Source: Parastagonospora avenae f. sp. tritici 18332-5 (taxonomy: Eukaryota > Ascomycota > Dothideomycetes > Pleosporales > Phaeosphaeriaceae). From it: DNA of 21,096 bases. A model generated the notes under the pieces. That model saw only the letters and a list, made by a program, of their open reading frames with translations, had not been told where the DNA came from and ran no database searches. The stretch covers positions 1-21,096 of the forward strand of contig JAFJTR010000179.1 in NCBI GenBank assembly GCA_022559985.1, read 5' to 3'. Below, piece by piece: positions 8,931 through 18,631 of the stretch. Position numbers and translations under genes: made by a program. Within the stretch, counting starts at the first letter, position 1. Each line of letters begins with the position of its first letter.

Positions 8931-9415
8931 TAAGCTACCTAAATTTACGAAGTGTCCACCCTGTTGCCGTACCGTGTGCAGTATCGATCGTTTACGTTGA
9001 CCTTTTTAGCAAGACGCGCAGAATGTGGCAACGTAACGATGGCAACATACAAGAGAGATAGTTTTATCCTGAATGTAGAGCGTGGTGCGAAAATTGTATT
9101 GACTGCTCGATGGGTGCATGCTTATACCCTATGGTTCGAACGTAAAAAAAAGCTCGGATCTTTGCCTAGTGTGACAGGCCAGTTTCATTGCCATCGCTGA
9201 TTCTCTACTGCATGTGTTTAGAGTTGTCGACAAACAAGCAAATCTAGCAAGTCGCTTGAGACTGGACTACATAGCGGTTCGGAATGCTGTGCACTTGCCA
9301 CATATTGATCTGTTATCGAGCAACCTGATTGTTGCGCCTGCTTGTTAACAACTCTGTATGTGTTTGTTAAGTGTTCAATTAGCTTTGTAATTGTGTTTGC
9401 TATGTCGCTGAGACA
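8931..9415. other. No gene recognised
   Basis: The open frames on either strand show no motif. A tandem pair of tggagtgcgga lies at 8899-8919, at the edge of the copia relic. The stretch ends at the target-site duplication of the hAT-type MITE. Confidence 0.35.
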
Positions 9416-9593
9416 AATGAAACCAGACTCCGCAACAATCAATTAAGTGGGTCCAGAGAGGCCATGTTTGATTTGATTGATTACCTGTTTAGGCCTAGTA
9501 GTTACCCGTAGAGGTTTAGATCCTACCTAGATAGGTAAGTGGGTCTTTATAAGAGGCATATTTGATTTGTTTGTTGCGGACTGTGAATGAAAC
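9416..9593. mobile_element. 162-bp hAT-type MITE (9424-9585) with 8-bp target-site duplication
   Basis: The element starts CAGACTCCGCAACAA at 9424 and ends at 9585 with the reverse complement of CACAGTCCGCAACAA, so 13 of 15 terminal bases match. It is flanked by exact 8-bp direct repeats, aatgaaac, at 9416-9423 and 9586-9593, the duplication length made by hAT transposases. It has no coding capacity. Inside are two direct copies of a diverged segment (aagtgggtccagagaggcca... from 9444 and aagtgggtctttataagagg from 9537). The 5' terminal 15 bases are identical to the start of the hAT element at 20372, which suggests that element family mobilised it. It lies 158 bp upstream of the dynamin start codon. 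Borders are well supported by TIR and TSD together. Confidence 0.9.
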
Positions 9594-9743
9594 TATACTG
9601 TATAACCTAAAACGCAAGGCTTCTTTGTCTTAGACAGGCACAGCACACAAGTAAGTTCTGCATAACGAGTATATGTAACATCTTCATAGTCTCTTCTTTT
9701 TACCAGACCTGACTACATTCACTTCATTGCAAGTCTCAACGCC
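9594..9743 (+). promoter_or_regulatory. Proximal promoter/5' UTR of the dynamin gene
   Basis: The 150 bp between the MITE and the ATG contain a TATA-like tatactgtataa (9594-9605) and a pyrimidine-rich tract ctcttctttttacc (9691-9704), as is usual before fungal transcription starts. The start codon context cgccATGtc is favourable. No specific operator is recognised. Confidence 0.4.
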
Positions 9744-12070
9744 ATGTCTTCCCACACTCCTCTAGAGCAACATGGCTTCGCCGAGCCACTCATGCTCGAG
9801 AAGATCGATTCCCTCTTCGCTTGTGGGGTCGGAGAACTCGTTTCCCTACCACAAATCGTCGTCGTCGGTGACCAGTCTTCTGGAAAGAGCAGTGTGCTCG
9901 AAGGATTGATCAAAAAGCCACTACCACGCGACAGCGGCCTCTGCACTCGGTTCGCTACGCAGATCATCTTTCGTAGAGCAGCACGAGAGCAGGTAGTTGT
10001 CTCCATCATTCCTGACCAGCATGCTTCGACCGAGCACAGCAACCGTGTGAAGGGTTGGGGGAGAACAATATCGTCGTTGGATTCTGACACATTCAAGGAG
10101 ATTATGCAAGAGGTATGTTTCCTTGTCGAGTGTTGCATTTCTTTTGGCTAACGGGGGATAAGGCGCATGAGGAGATGGGCCTGTCTAGCAATAGCAACGA
10201 CGGGATCTGGAAGCCTACATTCTCCAACGACGTCCTCCGTTTGGAAATCTCCGGCCCTGAACAGGAGCATCTCAGTGTCATCGACGTTCCAGGGATCTTC
10301 AAGAGCACCACCGAGGGCGTGACTACCAAGGCTGACATCCAGCTCGTGAGGAACATGGTGAAAGGATACATGGACAATCCACGATCAGTCATGCTCGCTG
10401 TCGTTCCGGCTAGCGTCGATCTTGCGACACAAGAGATCTTGGAACTTGCTGCAGAGGCTGACGTTCATGGCGATCGCACCCTTGGCGTGCTCACTAAGCC
10501 GGACCTAGTCGATCGCGGCGCCGAGTCTGGTGTTGTGGATTTGGTAGAGGGCCGTGCCCGCCAAATGAAGCTGGGTTGGCATATCATTCGCAATCCTGGC
10601 CAGAAGGACCTCCAAGACATGAGTGTGGATCGCGGCGATCTAGAGGCGGCCTTCTTCCGCTCTTCTGCACCCTGGAGCAGTATTGAGAAGGGGAAAGTCG
10701 GCATTGACTCTTTGAGGCTTCGCATCAAGGAAGTGCTATCCTCATTGGTCAAAAAAGAGTTTCCCAAAGTAGGCACATGGCTCCTACAGTAGATATAAAC
10801 ATCTTGCTAATGCCCACACCAGGTACAAGCAGAGATTAAGGGCAGACTCGCCTCTTGTCGGAAGCGACTAAATGGGTTAGGACTGGAACGAAACACCTCA
10901 GCGGAGCAGACGGCATATCTCATCGGACTCGCCACCAAATTCCAGCGCCTCGTCTCTCTATCAATGAATGCTAACTATGGCGCCGACGATGCGTTTGAAA
11001 CGATCCCAGGGTTATGCATTGCCCCTACCGTCATGTCTCGAATGAAGGTATTCTCGGATGAGATGGCAAAGTATGGCGAGTCTTACTCGTTCAACTTCAA
11101 CGACGATGAAATTGCCCCAGTATCCGTGGAAGGTTCTGACGAAGATCCTGACGAAGATTCTGGCGAAGATTCTGACGAAGAGACCTTCGATATTCGGAAA
11201 GAAGACGACCCCGAAGAACTCGTGGACATCCTCCATCCGCAAGAAAGCCTTTGCCACCCACTGCATGGTGAGACCAAGGACTGGCTCCTCCAGGTCTTCA
11301 AAGGCAATCAAGGGTTCGAGCTGGGCACCTTCAATGCCTCGATCCTCGCGACAGTGATGAAGAAGCAGTCGTCCAAGTGGGAGGACATCAGCATGGGCTT
11401 CGTTAGCGATGCCATCGTCCTAGTCCATCGCTTTATCACTTCGGCTCTGGTTTCCATTTGTGACGACCGCAATGTTCGCGATGCACTGGTCGAAAAGCTT
11501 TCTGACGAGCTGACTAGGCGGTATCAGAACGCGATCGCCTCCGCTGGATTCCTTCTCAAGGTGGAGAAGAGCAATACTCCTATGACTATGAATCACTACT
11601 TCAACGACAATCTTCAGCGGAGGTAAGTACACGTGTGTTGCGATAACATCTTCTATATTTGACTAATCTTTTACAGTCGCCAGGAAAAGGTCGCTGCCCA
11701 CGTCAAGAAGAACGCTCTCCATACTAAGCATGGTATGGTTGTCCCTCTCGAGCAAGCTTCACAACCTGTCCGCTCGATGAGCAACGAGCAGCACGTCATC
11801 CAGGATATCCACGACATCTTGAAGTCGTATTACAAGGTCTGTCGCAAAACCTTTGTCGACAGCGTCTGCAGACAGTCAGTGATCCACTTCCTCTTGGAGT
11901 GTGACGAATGTCCACTAGCGCTTTTCTCACCCATGTTTGTCAGCCAGCTGTCTGCTGATGCGCTGGAGGAGATTGCGGGCGAAGCGCCAGGACTGAAGCG
12001 ATCCCGGGCACAACTGACCAAAGAGGTAGCAAGTCTAGCTAAGGCGGTCAGGATCTTGACAAGGATTTGA
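9744..12070 (+). CDS. Dynamin-like (Mx/DLP-type) GTPase, 722 aa, four exons
   Basis: Exons are 9744-10112, 10163-10768, 10823-11622 and 11677-12070; introns are 50, 54 and 54 nt with GTATGT, GTAGGC and GTAAGT donors, CTAAC/CTAAT branch sites and AG acceptors. The phases join without stops into 722 codons. The G domain shows GDQSSGKS (residues 42-49), the switch Thr in LCTRFAT (Thr68), DVPG (164-167, usually DLPG) and TKPD (234-237). A stalk/middle domain follows, then a GTPase effector domain in exon 4 (residues about 600-722, HDILKSYYKVCRKTFVDSVC). There is no PH domain, proline-rich tail or membrane segment, so it resembles Mx proteins and fungal dynamin-like proteins rather than classical dynamin. 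Members hydrolyse GTP and self-assemble to remodel membranes or bind ribonucleoproteins; the target here is unknown. An acidic Asp/Glu/Ser insert occupies residues about 430-445. This is the best-preserved gene of the window. Confidence 0.92.
11138..11181 (+). repeat. In-frame 12-bp minisatellite encoding an acidic loop
   Basis: About 3.7 copies of gacgaagattct (with variants) encode DEDPDEDSGEDSDEE. It lies in the stalk region of the dynamin-like protein and keeps frame because the unit is 12 bp. Copy-number variation between strains would lengthen or shorten an acidic loop. Confidence 0.75.
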
Positions 12071-12733
12071 AACGTGGGCGGTGGAAGGAGGGTCGAAGGG
12101 CGACAGCATATATACGCGCGACCATGAATAAATTGAAATCAATCTAAGCTAGAATGCACTCCTGAACACTCCAGTAACGGGCCTTCATTAGCCTCAAGGC
12201 AGGATCTCACTCGCGTCCACTAGCTTAAGTTCAGCTCCAGTCGCAGTCTCAGCCTCAGCCTCATCACTCTACCGGCAGCTAGCAACTATCTTGACCGCCT
12301 TCGGCTTTGCCTTAAAAGCTCCATTGCGATCCTAGCTACGATATCCACCCACAATCACAACTTTTGCAATCTTCACTGTTGCCTCGCCGCCCGCATGCAC
12401 TAGACCATCCATTTTCTGTTCTTTTACGACTTTCGGCCTATCGTGTTCGCTCGGGCGTAAGGGATTAATCCAAGGGACGATTGCGCAATGCTGCGAGCGG
12501 AAACCTAATGATATCGTGTTCGCTTGAAGCTTGTGAGGTTGTTGTTCAGCTTCTGTGCGATCGGCAATGTAGGTACACGAGTGCGCGTGTAATTTGTAGA
12601 AGGGCGCTGTGGCGAGCGACTTGAAGGAAGGCATAGACCTGATATCGGCAGCTCTCCATTACATGGTAAGTGGCGTGTGTGTGCGTGTGTGTGTGTGTTG
12701 GCGTTATAGAGTAGCAAGAGAGGAACGTTGATT
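12071..12733. other. Convergent intergenic region with simple repeats
   Basis: This separates the ends of the dynamin gene (+) and the DUF7924-like gene (-), so terminators of both should be here. An aataaa-like word lies at 12127-12132 (gaataaat), 57 bp after the dynamin stop. A CAGYCT-rich tract lies near 12235-12264 and a GT/GC microsatellite at 12674-12699. A minus-strand frame 12332-12634 with an ATG could encode 100 aa, but shows no motif and I do not call it as a gene. Confidence 0.4.
12674..12699. repeat. GT microsatellite
   Basis: An uninterrupted run of cg/gt dinucleotides (cgtgtgtgtgcgtgtgtgtgtgtgtt) lies just past the 3' end of the DUF7924-like gene. Confidence 0.8.
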
Positions 12734-13949
12734 TCACCCGTTCAAACCATTGTTGTCGACACGCTGACGCTTGTTTTCCCTCTTCTTAGGCTCGTATTCG
12801 GATGAGTTCGATGATGGCGTAGGTGGTAGTGATATAGGCGTGATGGTCATCAAATTCGTCCCATTCGTACTCCTAGACGAGCCTGCATTCTTCGCGGTCT
12901 TAAACCTCGGTTTGGTAAACCTGTCGCTGAACGGCCCAATTGCTTGCTTGAGTGACTGCAATCGACTATGCAGCGCAAACTCGATATGGTTCCACAATAG
13001 CTCTCTTGCTTCTAGCAAATGCTTCTCATTACGCAGAGTACAGTCGTATATGCTTTTCATATAGTATGTAGCGGCACCTGCAGCATCGAGTTCCCGCCAG
13101 TGCATCCAGATATTGACCGCCTGCACATCGCACGTAACCGAGATGTGTGAGCATTCGAGTGCAGTCGGCGGCTGCCCACGTGCAATGCCATAGAATTCGT
13201 CGAGATAGCGAACAATGGTAGCCCCATCCCGGGCGCTCTGGACGTGTGCAATGACATGGGACTCGCCTGAGGCAGGCTTCCACTGCGAGCTCAGAAAAGG
13301 AAACATTAAGACCGGGTTAAGAGTAAAGTTCGCTAGTGCTTCTTCCTCGTCGACACTAAATGCCGTCGCCAATGGGGGCTCTACAGACAAAGCCTGGTTG
13401 TTGGAGAGGTAACCAATCATGGTATCAGCCTGGGGCTGCGACAGCCGGCTGAGTGTCTTGCCCGATGGCGCGAGTGGGAGAAATTCGCGAGAAAGGTTGT
13501 AATTGAGCTTGCTCGATATCCTAGACACTCCACTGGTTGTGTTGGGGTCATCCTCGCCAGCAAAAAGCAGCAGCGGCTCCAGCCTGCGGATGCCCGTGCT
13601 CTCGTTTTCTTTGTGTGGGCAGCGCACGCGCGACGTCAACCTCGATCCGGTAGGAACGCAGCGTCGCGCGGCTATCCCAGGCGCTGCGCGTTGGTGAGCC
13701 GGATCGCGACGACATAGGCGAAATCAAAGGGCGACTATTCTGTGCTGACTGTGACTCGCAGCTACGGGTGTGTTGGGTGAGGTTGTCGAGCGTGAGGGGC
13801 AGCGCGCAACCTGGCGCTTCATCGGCGGCGGGCAATGGCGGGCTTCGAAGCGGTGTGCTGCAGGCGCGACGTTTCGTAGGCGGCAGGGCGTCGTAAGTGC
13901 CCACGTCCGAGAGAGTCGCAGTGCTGGCGGAACGGGCTCGCTTGGGCAT
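12734..13949 (-). CDS. DUF7924-like fungal protein, possible PD-(D/E)XK-type fold, frame change near the 5' end
   Basis: The reading starts at ATG 13949 (MPKRARSASTATLSDVG), a basic Ser/Pro-rich N-terminus. The main domain is in another frame and runs from about 13600 to the TGA at 12734. Its core has FPFLSSQWKPASGE, HVQSARDGATIVRYLDEFY, ECSHISVTCDVQAVNIWMHW and ARELLWNHIEFALHSRL, the order seen in fungal DUF7924-type proteins; the tail is Lys/Arg-rich (EPKKRENKRQRVD), perhaps a nuclear signal. Linking the frames needs removal of 1 (mod 3) nucleotides between about 13580 and 13660: either a 40-nt intron with a poor GTTGAC donor and an ACGAG acceptor, or a frameshift. DUF7924 relatives tend to have E-x-K where this protein has QWK. 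Function of the family is unknown to me; nuclease ancestry is an inference. It converges with the dynamin gene. Confidence 0.6.
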
Positions 13950-14050
13950 GGTGAGTGTACTCGTGCTGGTGGCATGGTGTTGACATGAAGAGCCACGCTA
14001 GTCGCATCAGCTGTAGCTAGCGTAGTAGACACAGCAACGCAGGGTCGTTA

Positions 14051-14097
14051 ACGTAAGCTACAGTACCACCGAGCGCCCGCGCCACCGAACGCCCGCG
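14051..14097. repeat. Candidate transposon end with 16-bp tandem repeat
   Basis: Accgagcgcccgcg (14068-14081) and accgaacgcccgcg (14084-14097) form a tandem pair next to ttaACGTAAGCTACAGTACC (14048-14067). This could be the 3' terminal region of the pogo-type relic that follows on the minus strand, inserted at TA. No matching opposite end is in the window, so the call is tentative. It also lies within 150 bp of the start codon of the DUF7924-like gene. Confidence 0.25.
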
Positions 14098-14206
14098 AAC
14101 ACGCGTTTACACCACCTACTTTGTGAGGCTGTAGAGGTACCCACAAAAGCTATTATCACGAGATTTTCTGGCATTGCAGTCGAATGTGGTATTGGAGTAG
14201 ATTGAA

Positions 14207-14582
14207 TCAACTAAAATTACGTAACTTACTTACTTTGTAGGTGGGCTTAATTCGCCGGCCAGAGCGTGAAGTAACCATGACCACCGGCTCCTCTACACCT
14301 CCTGCAGCAGGCTCTCCATTCACCTCTACACTCTGCACTGCAACTTGAAACTTGAGGCCGCGCCTCTTACCCTTTTGGGACATTTTGACATCTTTCTGGA
14401 GCGGCTTTTTGAGCTGCCTAGCCTTCTGATCTTCATCGCGGGCAAGGCACGTTTGTTCAGCTTCACGGTCCCGCTTCTCCTTCGCCACAACTCTGTTAAG
14501 ACGACGCTCTTCAAGCTCCTGGGCCTTAGCGAGCTTTTACTACTCTCTCAACTTCATAGCCTTAGTTTTCCAAAGGTATTTA
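14207..14582 (-). mobile_element. Pogo/Fot-type (Tc1/mariner) transposase relic, C-terminal tail
   Basis: One minus-strand frame reads YLWKTKAMKLRE, two adjacent stops (TAG TAA), then KLAKAQELEERRLNRVV and the basic, coiled-coil-like KEKRDREAEQ...ARQLKKPLQKD..SQKGKRRG, ending with SRSGRRIKPTYK and a TGA at 14207. Charged Lys/Gln/Glu-rich tails of this kind, with QLQK/QKGKR words, are typical of fungal pogo/Fot transposases downstream of the DDE domain. The DDE catalytic core and the helix-turn-helix DNA-binding part are missing. The double stop means it cannot be active. The call rests on composition and short words, so it is moderately secure. Confidence 0.55.
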
Positions 14583-14864
14583 TAAGAGGACATTATTATG
14601 ACACAACTGCGCAAATTGGGTTACCCGTCGCAATCACTACGGCTGGCGACATAGTCTACGCGTCGCATATCGGCTCGAGGCGGGATGCCCGCCGGCTTAG
14701 CGCTTAACCGAGCTTGGGCCTTCCCACAAAAATGCATAGAGCAACTATCCCGGTCCATCAACAATCCTCCTCGCTGCTCATTGCTTGGCTCCCACTGCTC
14801 TTTAAGATTGCTTCTCACGATGAGCCAAGTTGTGGCTCTCGTAATTGTTGTTACGGATGATTAA
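14583..14864. other. No gene recognised
   Basis: Sequence between the pogo relic and the F-box relic. A minus-strand open frame at 14621-14818 shows no motif. Confidence 0.3.
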
Positions 14865-15107
14865 GCAGCAATCTCGTTCCATCTTCTAGACGAGGTCTGG
14901 CTCACGATCATTAGCTATAGAAGTGGATTAGACTGCAAGCAAGTCTGAGGAACGTGCAAACGCTTCAACAGGCTTATTATTCCTCTTCCCTTCCAGAGAG
15001 CGCACTCTAAGCTTTGTGGGAATGGCTGCGAGCCTCTCTATAAAATCTCCTGCAACCTAGCACTCTCTCGATGTGTTAAAGCGCTAGTGCTCCGTGCCCT
15101 AAGTTGA
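14865..15107 (+). pseudogene. F-box protein relic
   Basis: In one plus frame the sequence reads ISFHLLDEVWLTIISYRSGLD, then CKQV, a TGA, and GTCKRFNRLIIPLPFQRAH, followed by GCEPLYKISCN and LSRCVKALVLRALS, ending at TGA 15105-15107. The spacing of Leu-Leu-Asp-Glu-hydrophobic and C-K-R-F-N-R-L-I-I-P-L is that of the F-box and the segment after it in fungal F-box proteins, which recruit substrates to SCF ubiquitin ligases. The internal TGA is most simply a CGA to TGA change. There is no start codon in frame and the C-terminal part is absent. The relic abuts, on the opposite strand, the point where the NFX1-type helicase loses homology. Confidence 0.5.
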
Positions 15108-15196
15108 TGTTGCAGGGTGGCTCTGTCGCCAAGCAGTATCAATAAAAGCAAGAAGCAATTATTGACTCAAGAGTCCGTGCCACTGACGACCGGGTG

Positions 15197-15352
15197 TGCT
15201 AAACCAGAGGTTGTGACGCCAATAACGTCTGCACCTTGCAAGATCCTTCGGTCAGACTCGTCATGTATGTTGCTCTTTCGTTGTTGAGTCTCGGTGGCTT
15301 TGTCAACCACAGCAGAAAAGCTAGCGATTAAGTCGAAGCAGACCTCATCGAT
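15197..15352 (-). pseudogene. Helicase coding continuation beyond the in-frame stop
   Basis: In the same frame as the NFX1-type helicase, the 52 codons after the TAG read IDEVCFDLIASFSAVVDKAT, then RRILQGADVIGVTTSGLA. The ADVIGVTTSGLA segment is the conserved stretch that precedes motif II in NFX1-type helicases. After GLA the sequence (HPVVSGTDS, then TGA at 15169-15167) no longer resembles the family. The expected motif II (E-E-A-G) never comes, so a deletion or insertion breakpoint lies near 15197. Confidence 0.7.
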
Positions 15353-17975
15353 CTACTTCTTCATCAAAACGCACTTCTCAGGGTAGTTTAGTGAGTTGAC
15401 ATTCGTGTTTGCCTTCTGGATGATGTTTGCTAGGTTCGTCGTGTTGGCAGTCGCGGCTTGCTTTTGGTCGGCTTTGATTCCGAGCTTCCATCTCTCGAAG
15501 GGGTGCGGACCGACAGATCTAAATCCCTCGCTGTCGACTTCCTGGAACTGGTCGTGGATCTTCCGGTACTTCTGGTACAAGTGTCGATCGAGGTTGCTCC
15601 ACTCTCCTTTCCGATAGATGGCGTGTAGCCGACCGAGCAGCTTCGTCGCCTCCTTCTCACATTCTTCCAAGCATTTGTACGCCATCGCAGTCTCATACGA
15701 CTCTGTTCTCGTATTCGTCTCTTCCTTGGAGATATCGCGAAGGTTATAGCCCTCTAACATCTCGGAATGGCTCTGACCGCTTACGCGTATCACCTTGATC
15801 AGACCGATCTTGATGAGATATTCTAGGAACTGATCGAGAGCGTGATTCGTGTAGCATCTTTGGATTGCTGTGTCAGCAGATGGCTACATCACGAAGAGCA
15901 TTATTAACTTACACGACGACAATGGGTCCCAAGTCTGCCTTGTCCTTGATGCTCAGTAGGATCCGCATGATCTGCAGACCAACAAAAGATTTACCTGTTC
16001 CAGGTGGGCCTTGAATGAACGCGAATTCGCGGTTCAGTGCTGCGATAAGAGCTTTGCACTGGCCTGCATCCAGCCCTGTCCTAGTCGCAATATCATCGAT
16101 GAGCTTGGCATCATCACACGATGAGTAAGGGTCGACATTGATAGCATCGGTCCCGTCATTGAGGATAGGACCCAGCGGGTATTTGAAGCCAGGAGACCTC
16201 GCATAAAGCGGGGGTGGGACGTCGTGATAGATTTTGCGATTTGTTGCGTCGTTATGCGGGTCTGGTACCACCCACTGGCGGAATGGAAGTCGGCTTAGAC
16301 GCTGCATGTCTTGCAGATTCTTCAAGATAGGCATGAAAGTTGCTGGGATGATGTTGGGATATTCGAGGAGCACGCCCTGAGTGGCATTGAGACTCAGATT
16401 CACAAGTTTGCGAAGTGTGCTGCTGTCTTGAGTCGCGAGTCTGATCGTGATCGTTGCCAATGCGCCATGATCTGTTAAGCCGCCACCTTCTTTGTCTCGT
16501 CGCATCTTTTTGTGACTCACAGTCATAAACAGGTGTTCGACAATGGCATCTTGGATCCAGATGAAGGAGAGCAGAGATCCTTCTTCCAACCTCTTGGACT
16601 CCTCCCACCATGCTTGTTTGGCGGCCTCCATCTTTTCGCAGACAGCAGGTGGATGTGGGAAAGAAGCGAGTGCCTCTAATCCTCGACGCTTGTCAAAGGG
16701 TAGATAAGAAATATGGGCGTTCGAGTAGTTGTATACACGCATGTCTCCGAGACTGACCCGAGGGTTGCTGAGCATGGTAGGATCCTCGGTAGCAGCATGC
16801 ATGTATCTCGCCAGAGCGCTCTTCTGCTCTCCAAAGATGTCGTGCCGCAAGAGACGGAATTGAGTATCAATGTGTCGCTCAATCTGATTTGCGATGAAGT
16901 GTGGTTGGTTCGGGTCTGTTGAGGGCAGGAATTCTTTCGCATCGCTCATGATCTCATCTCGGGTGGGGGAGATGACGATGTCAGCGATGTCTTTCTTGTC
17001 GTTGTCGTGACGATCGTTCGGTATCACCAGGTCTCGAGGATACGAGGATGCTACGCGTGGCAAGCTCGTCGGCTGGTCATCATCGGAATCTCCCTCCTCT
17101 TGTACCAGACCCTTAGCCCGCGCTACCATCTGGTGGATGTCTCCCAGGAACTTGTTGACTAAAGTTGATGTAGGGGATGGTATTTCCGTGGGAATGATCT
17201 CAGCAGCATTCGTCAATGTCTCAACTAGAGGTTCGAGAAGCTTATTAAGTCTCGCATGACAGTCGCGCTTAAGAAGTTCGCAAAGCACAATGGACAGCTT
17301 TACAAGCGCCTCTTCCAAGATCTTTTGGCTGACGGAGGAAGAGTCATCTGTCCGAGCGGCAACCAATGTCTCGCATAAGTGTTGAAGGAATGGATATGCG
17401 CGCTTTCCTTTAGAGCCGCCGATGAAGATGTAGATAGCGTCAACGTATGTGTCCACTGCTAGGCAGTCCAGTAGAGATTTGTCCGTGATGGTGTTAAGGA
17501 AAGCTTTTGCGGTTTCGATGTATTTGTCCTGGTCATAAGATTTCGCCTTCCTCAAGACGATGGCTTTGGTATGGGCCAGACCGCTGTATTTTCCTTCATT
17601 TTCGGCGAGATCCTTGGGAAGCTGCTGAACCCAATTGCGGTCGCCTTCGTTCAAGATAGCCGATGCACGCTCCCAGACCTGTCTCATGACGTGTGTATCT
17701 GAGAGCGCGTAAGATTTACCAAGGTACTTCTCGAAGTCGTTGTAGTTACCGCGAGCTTGTTGCTGTTCCTCTGACTCGGCGACCCTCTTGCGTTGACCAT
17801 CTTGTTCGTGTGCGTAGGGACAGTTCATCTTCCTACAAGCCCCAGAATTCCGGAACTCATAACAGACATTACCGCCTCCATTCACTCCTTCTCCGCCGCC
17901 GCGTCCTGGCCAACCATCACGTCCTCCTCTCCAGCCTCGTCCTCGGCCTCCACGCCCGCGTCCGCGGTCCGCCAT
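15353..17975 (-). CDS. CCCH zinc finger / NFX1(ZNFX1)-type RNA helicase, 5' half only
   Basis: Exon 1 (17975-15913) and exon 2 (15857-15353) join across a 55-nt intron (GTGTAAGT donor region, TGCTGAC branch, AG acceptor at 15859-15858), giving 855 codons to TAG. The N-terminus is RGG-rich, followed by a CCCH finger (C38-x8-C47-x4-C52-x3-H56; VCYEFRNSGACRKMNCPYAH), a long helical region, and then helicase motif I FIQGPPGTGKSF (residues 653-664) and motif Ia VVVCYTNHALDQFLEYL (686-702), split by the intron. This is the architecture of UPF1-like superfamily 1 helicases such as ZNFX1 and fission-yeast Hrr1, linked to RNA silencing or antiviral sensing. Motifs II-VI are missing. After TAG 15353-15355 the same frame continues 52 codons (RRILQGADVIGVTTSGLA, to 15197) before homology ends. 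Full relatives are about twice as long. The truncated product could bind RNA and ATP but not unwind. Confidence 0.85.
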
Positions 17976-18631
17976 GTCGTAAAGTCTCGCTTAGTCGAAA
18001 CGCCTTCTTGCTCAGTTGTCTCGATTGATCGCAACGCGCGTATGAAAACGCGTGAGAACAACGTGCGCTTACGACTGTTGGTTGAGAGAAGAAAATATTC
18101 AGCGCGCGTAGAGAAAAGGCGAGGTCGCGCTGCCCCACTCTTCCGGTGAGAGTGAATACAAGCCGTGAGAGCCCCGTGCGCTCAGCAAACGGTAACAGTG
18201 GGGTGAAAGAGAGGCCTGCATGTGATAGGGCGGCGTGGTATCGGCAGCAAGCCGCAACACCTGAAGACTTGGCGGTAGAATGAACTTCAGAGCCGTAGGG
18301 GCGTAGCGTATAGAACTGTCAACATCGTCGATTAAAGCTCTACTGCCTTGACTTCTTTGATAAAAGCTTCAGGGTGAAGGGGAGATGCATTTCCCACGTC
18401 TTATCACATTGCTGACATAGTTAAGCAGTGTTACTAGCGTGAGGTCATCATTCCACCGTGGCATTAGTTTGAAGAGAATAAACAATATTACTCACGTGAC
18501 CTACATGTGCTGTCTATTGCATATATCTCTGAGCTCGGTTCTCTCGTCCAAGCTCCTCCAGCATCCTTCTACACAGAGACTGTTCTAATCGGCCTCCCAA
18601 TGCAGCTTGCTTCGCACAAGCTGTCTCTAAC
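17976..18631. other. Upstream region of the helicase gene
   Basis: This holds the promoter of the minus-strand helicase gene and the downstream region of the unrecognised gene at 18632-19255. GC-rich CGCG words cluster between 18030 and 18140. No ORF with a motif is visible and no TATA-like box can be assigned with confidence. Confidence 0.35.

Noticed and set aside
10102..11311. Minus-strand ORFs across the dynamin exons
   Set aside because: Shadows of the dynamin reading frame; no motifs of their own.
12332..12634. Minus-strand 100-codon ORF
   Set aside because: It has an ATG but no motif or splice context, and lies in the convergent spacer; left as unproven.
13029..13283. Cys-rich minus-strand ORF resembling a small secreted protein
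   Set aside because: Alternate frame of the DUF7924-like gene; no signal peptide.
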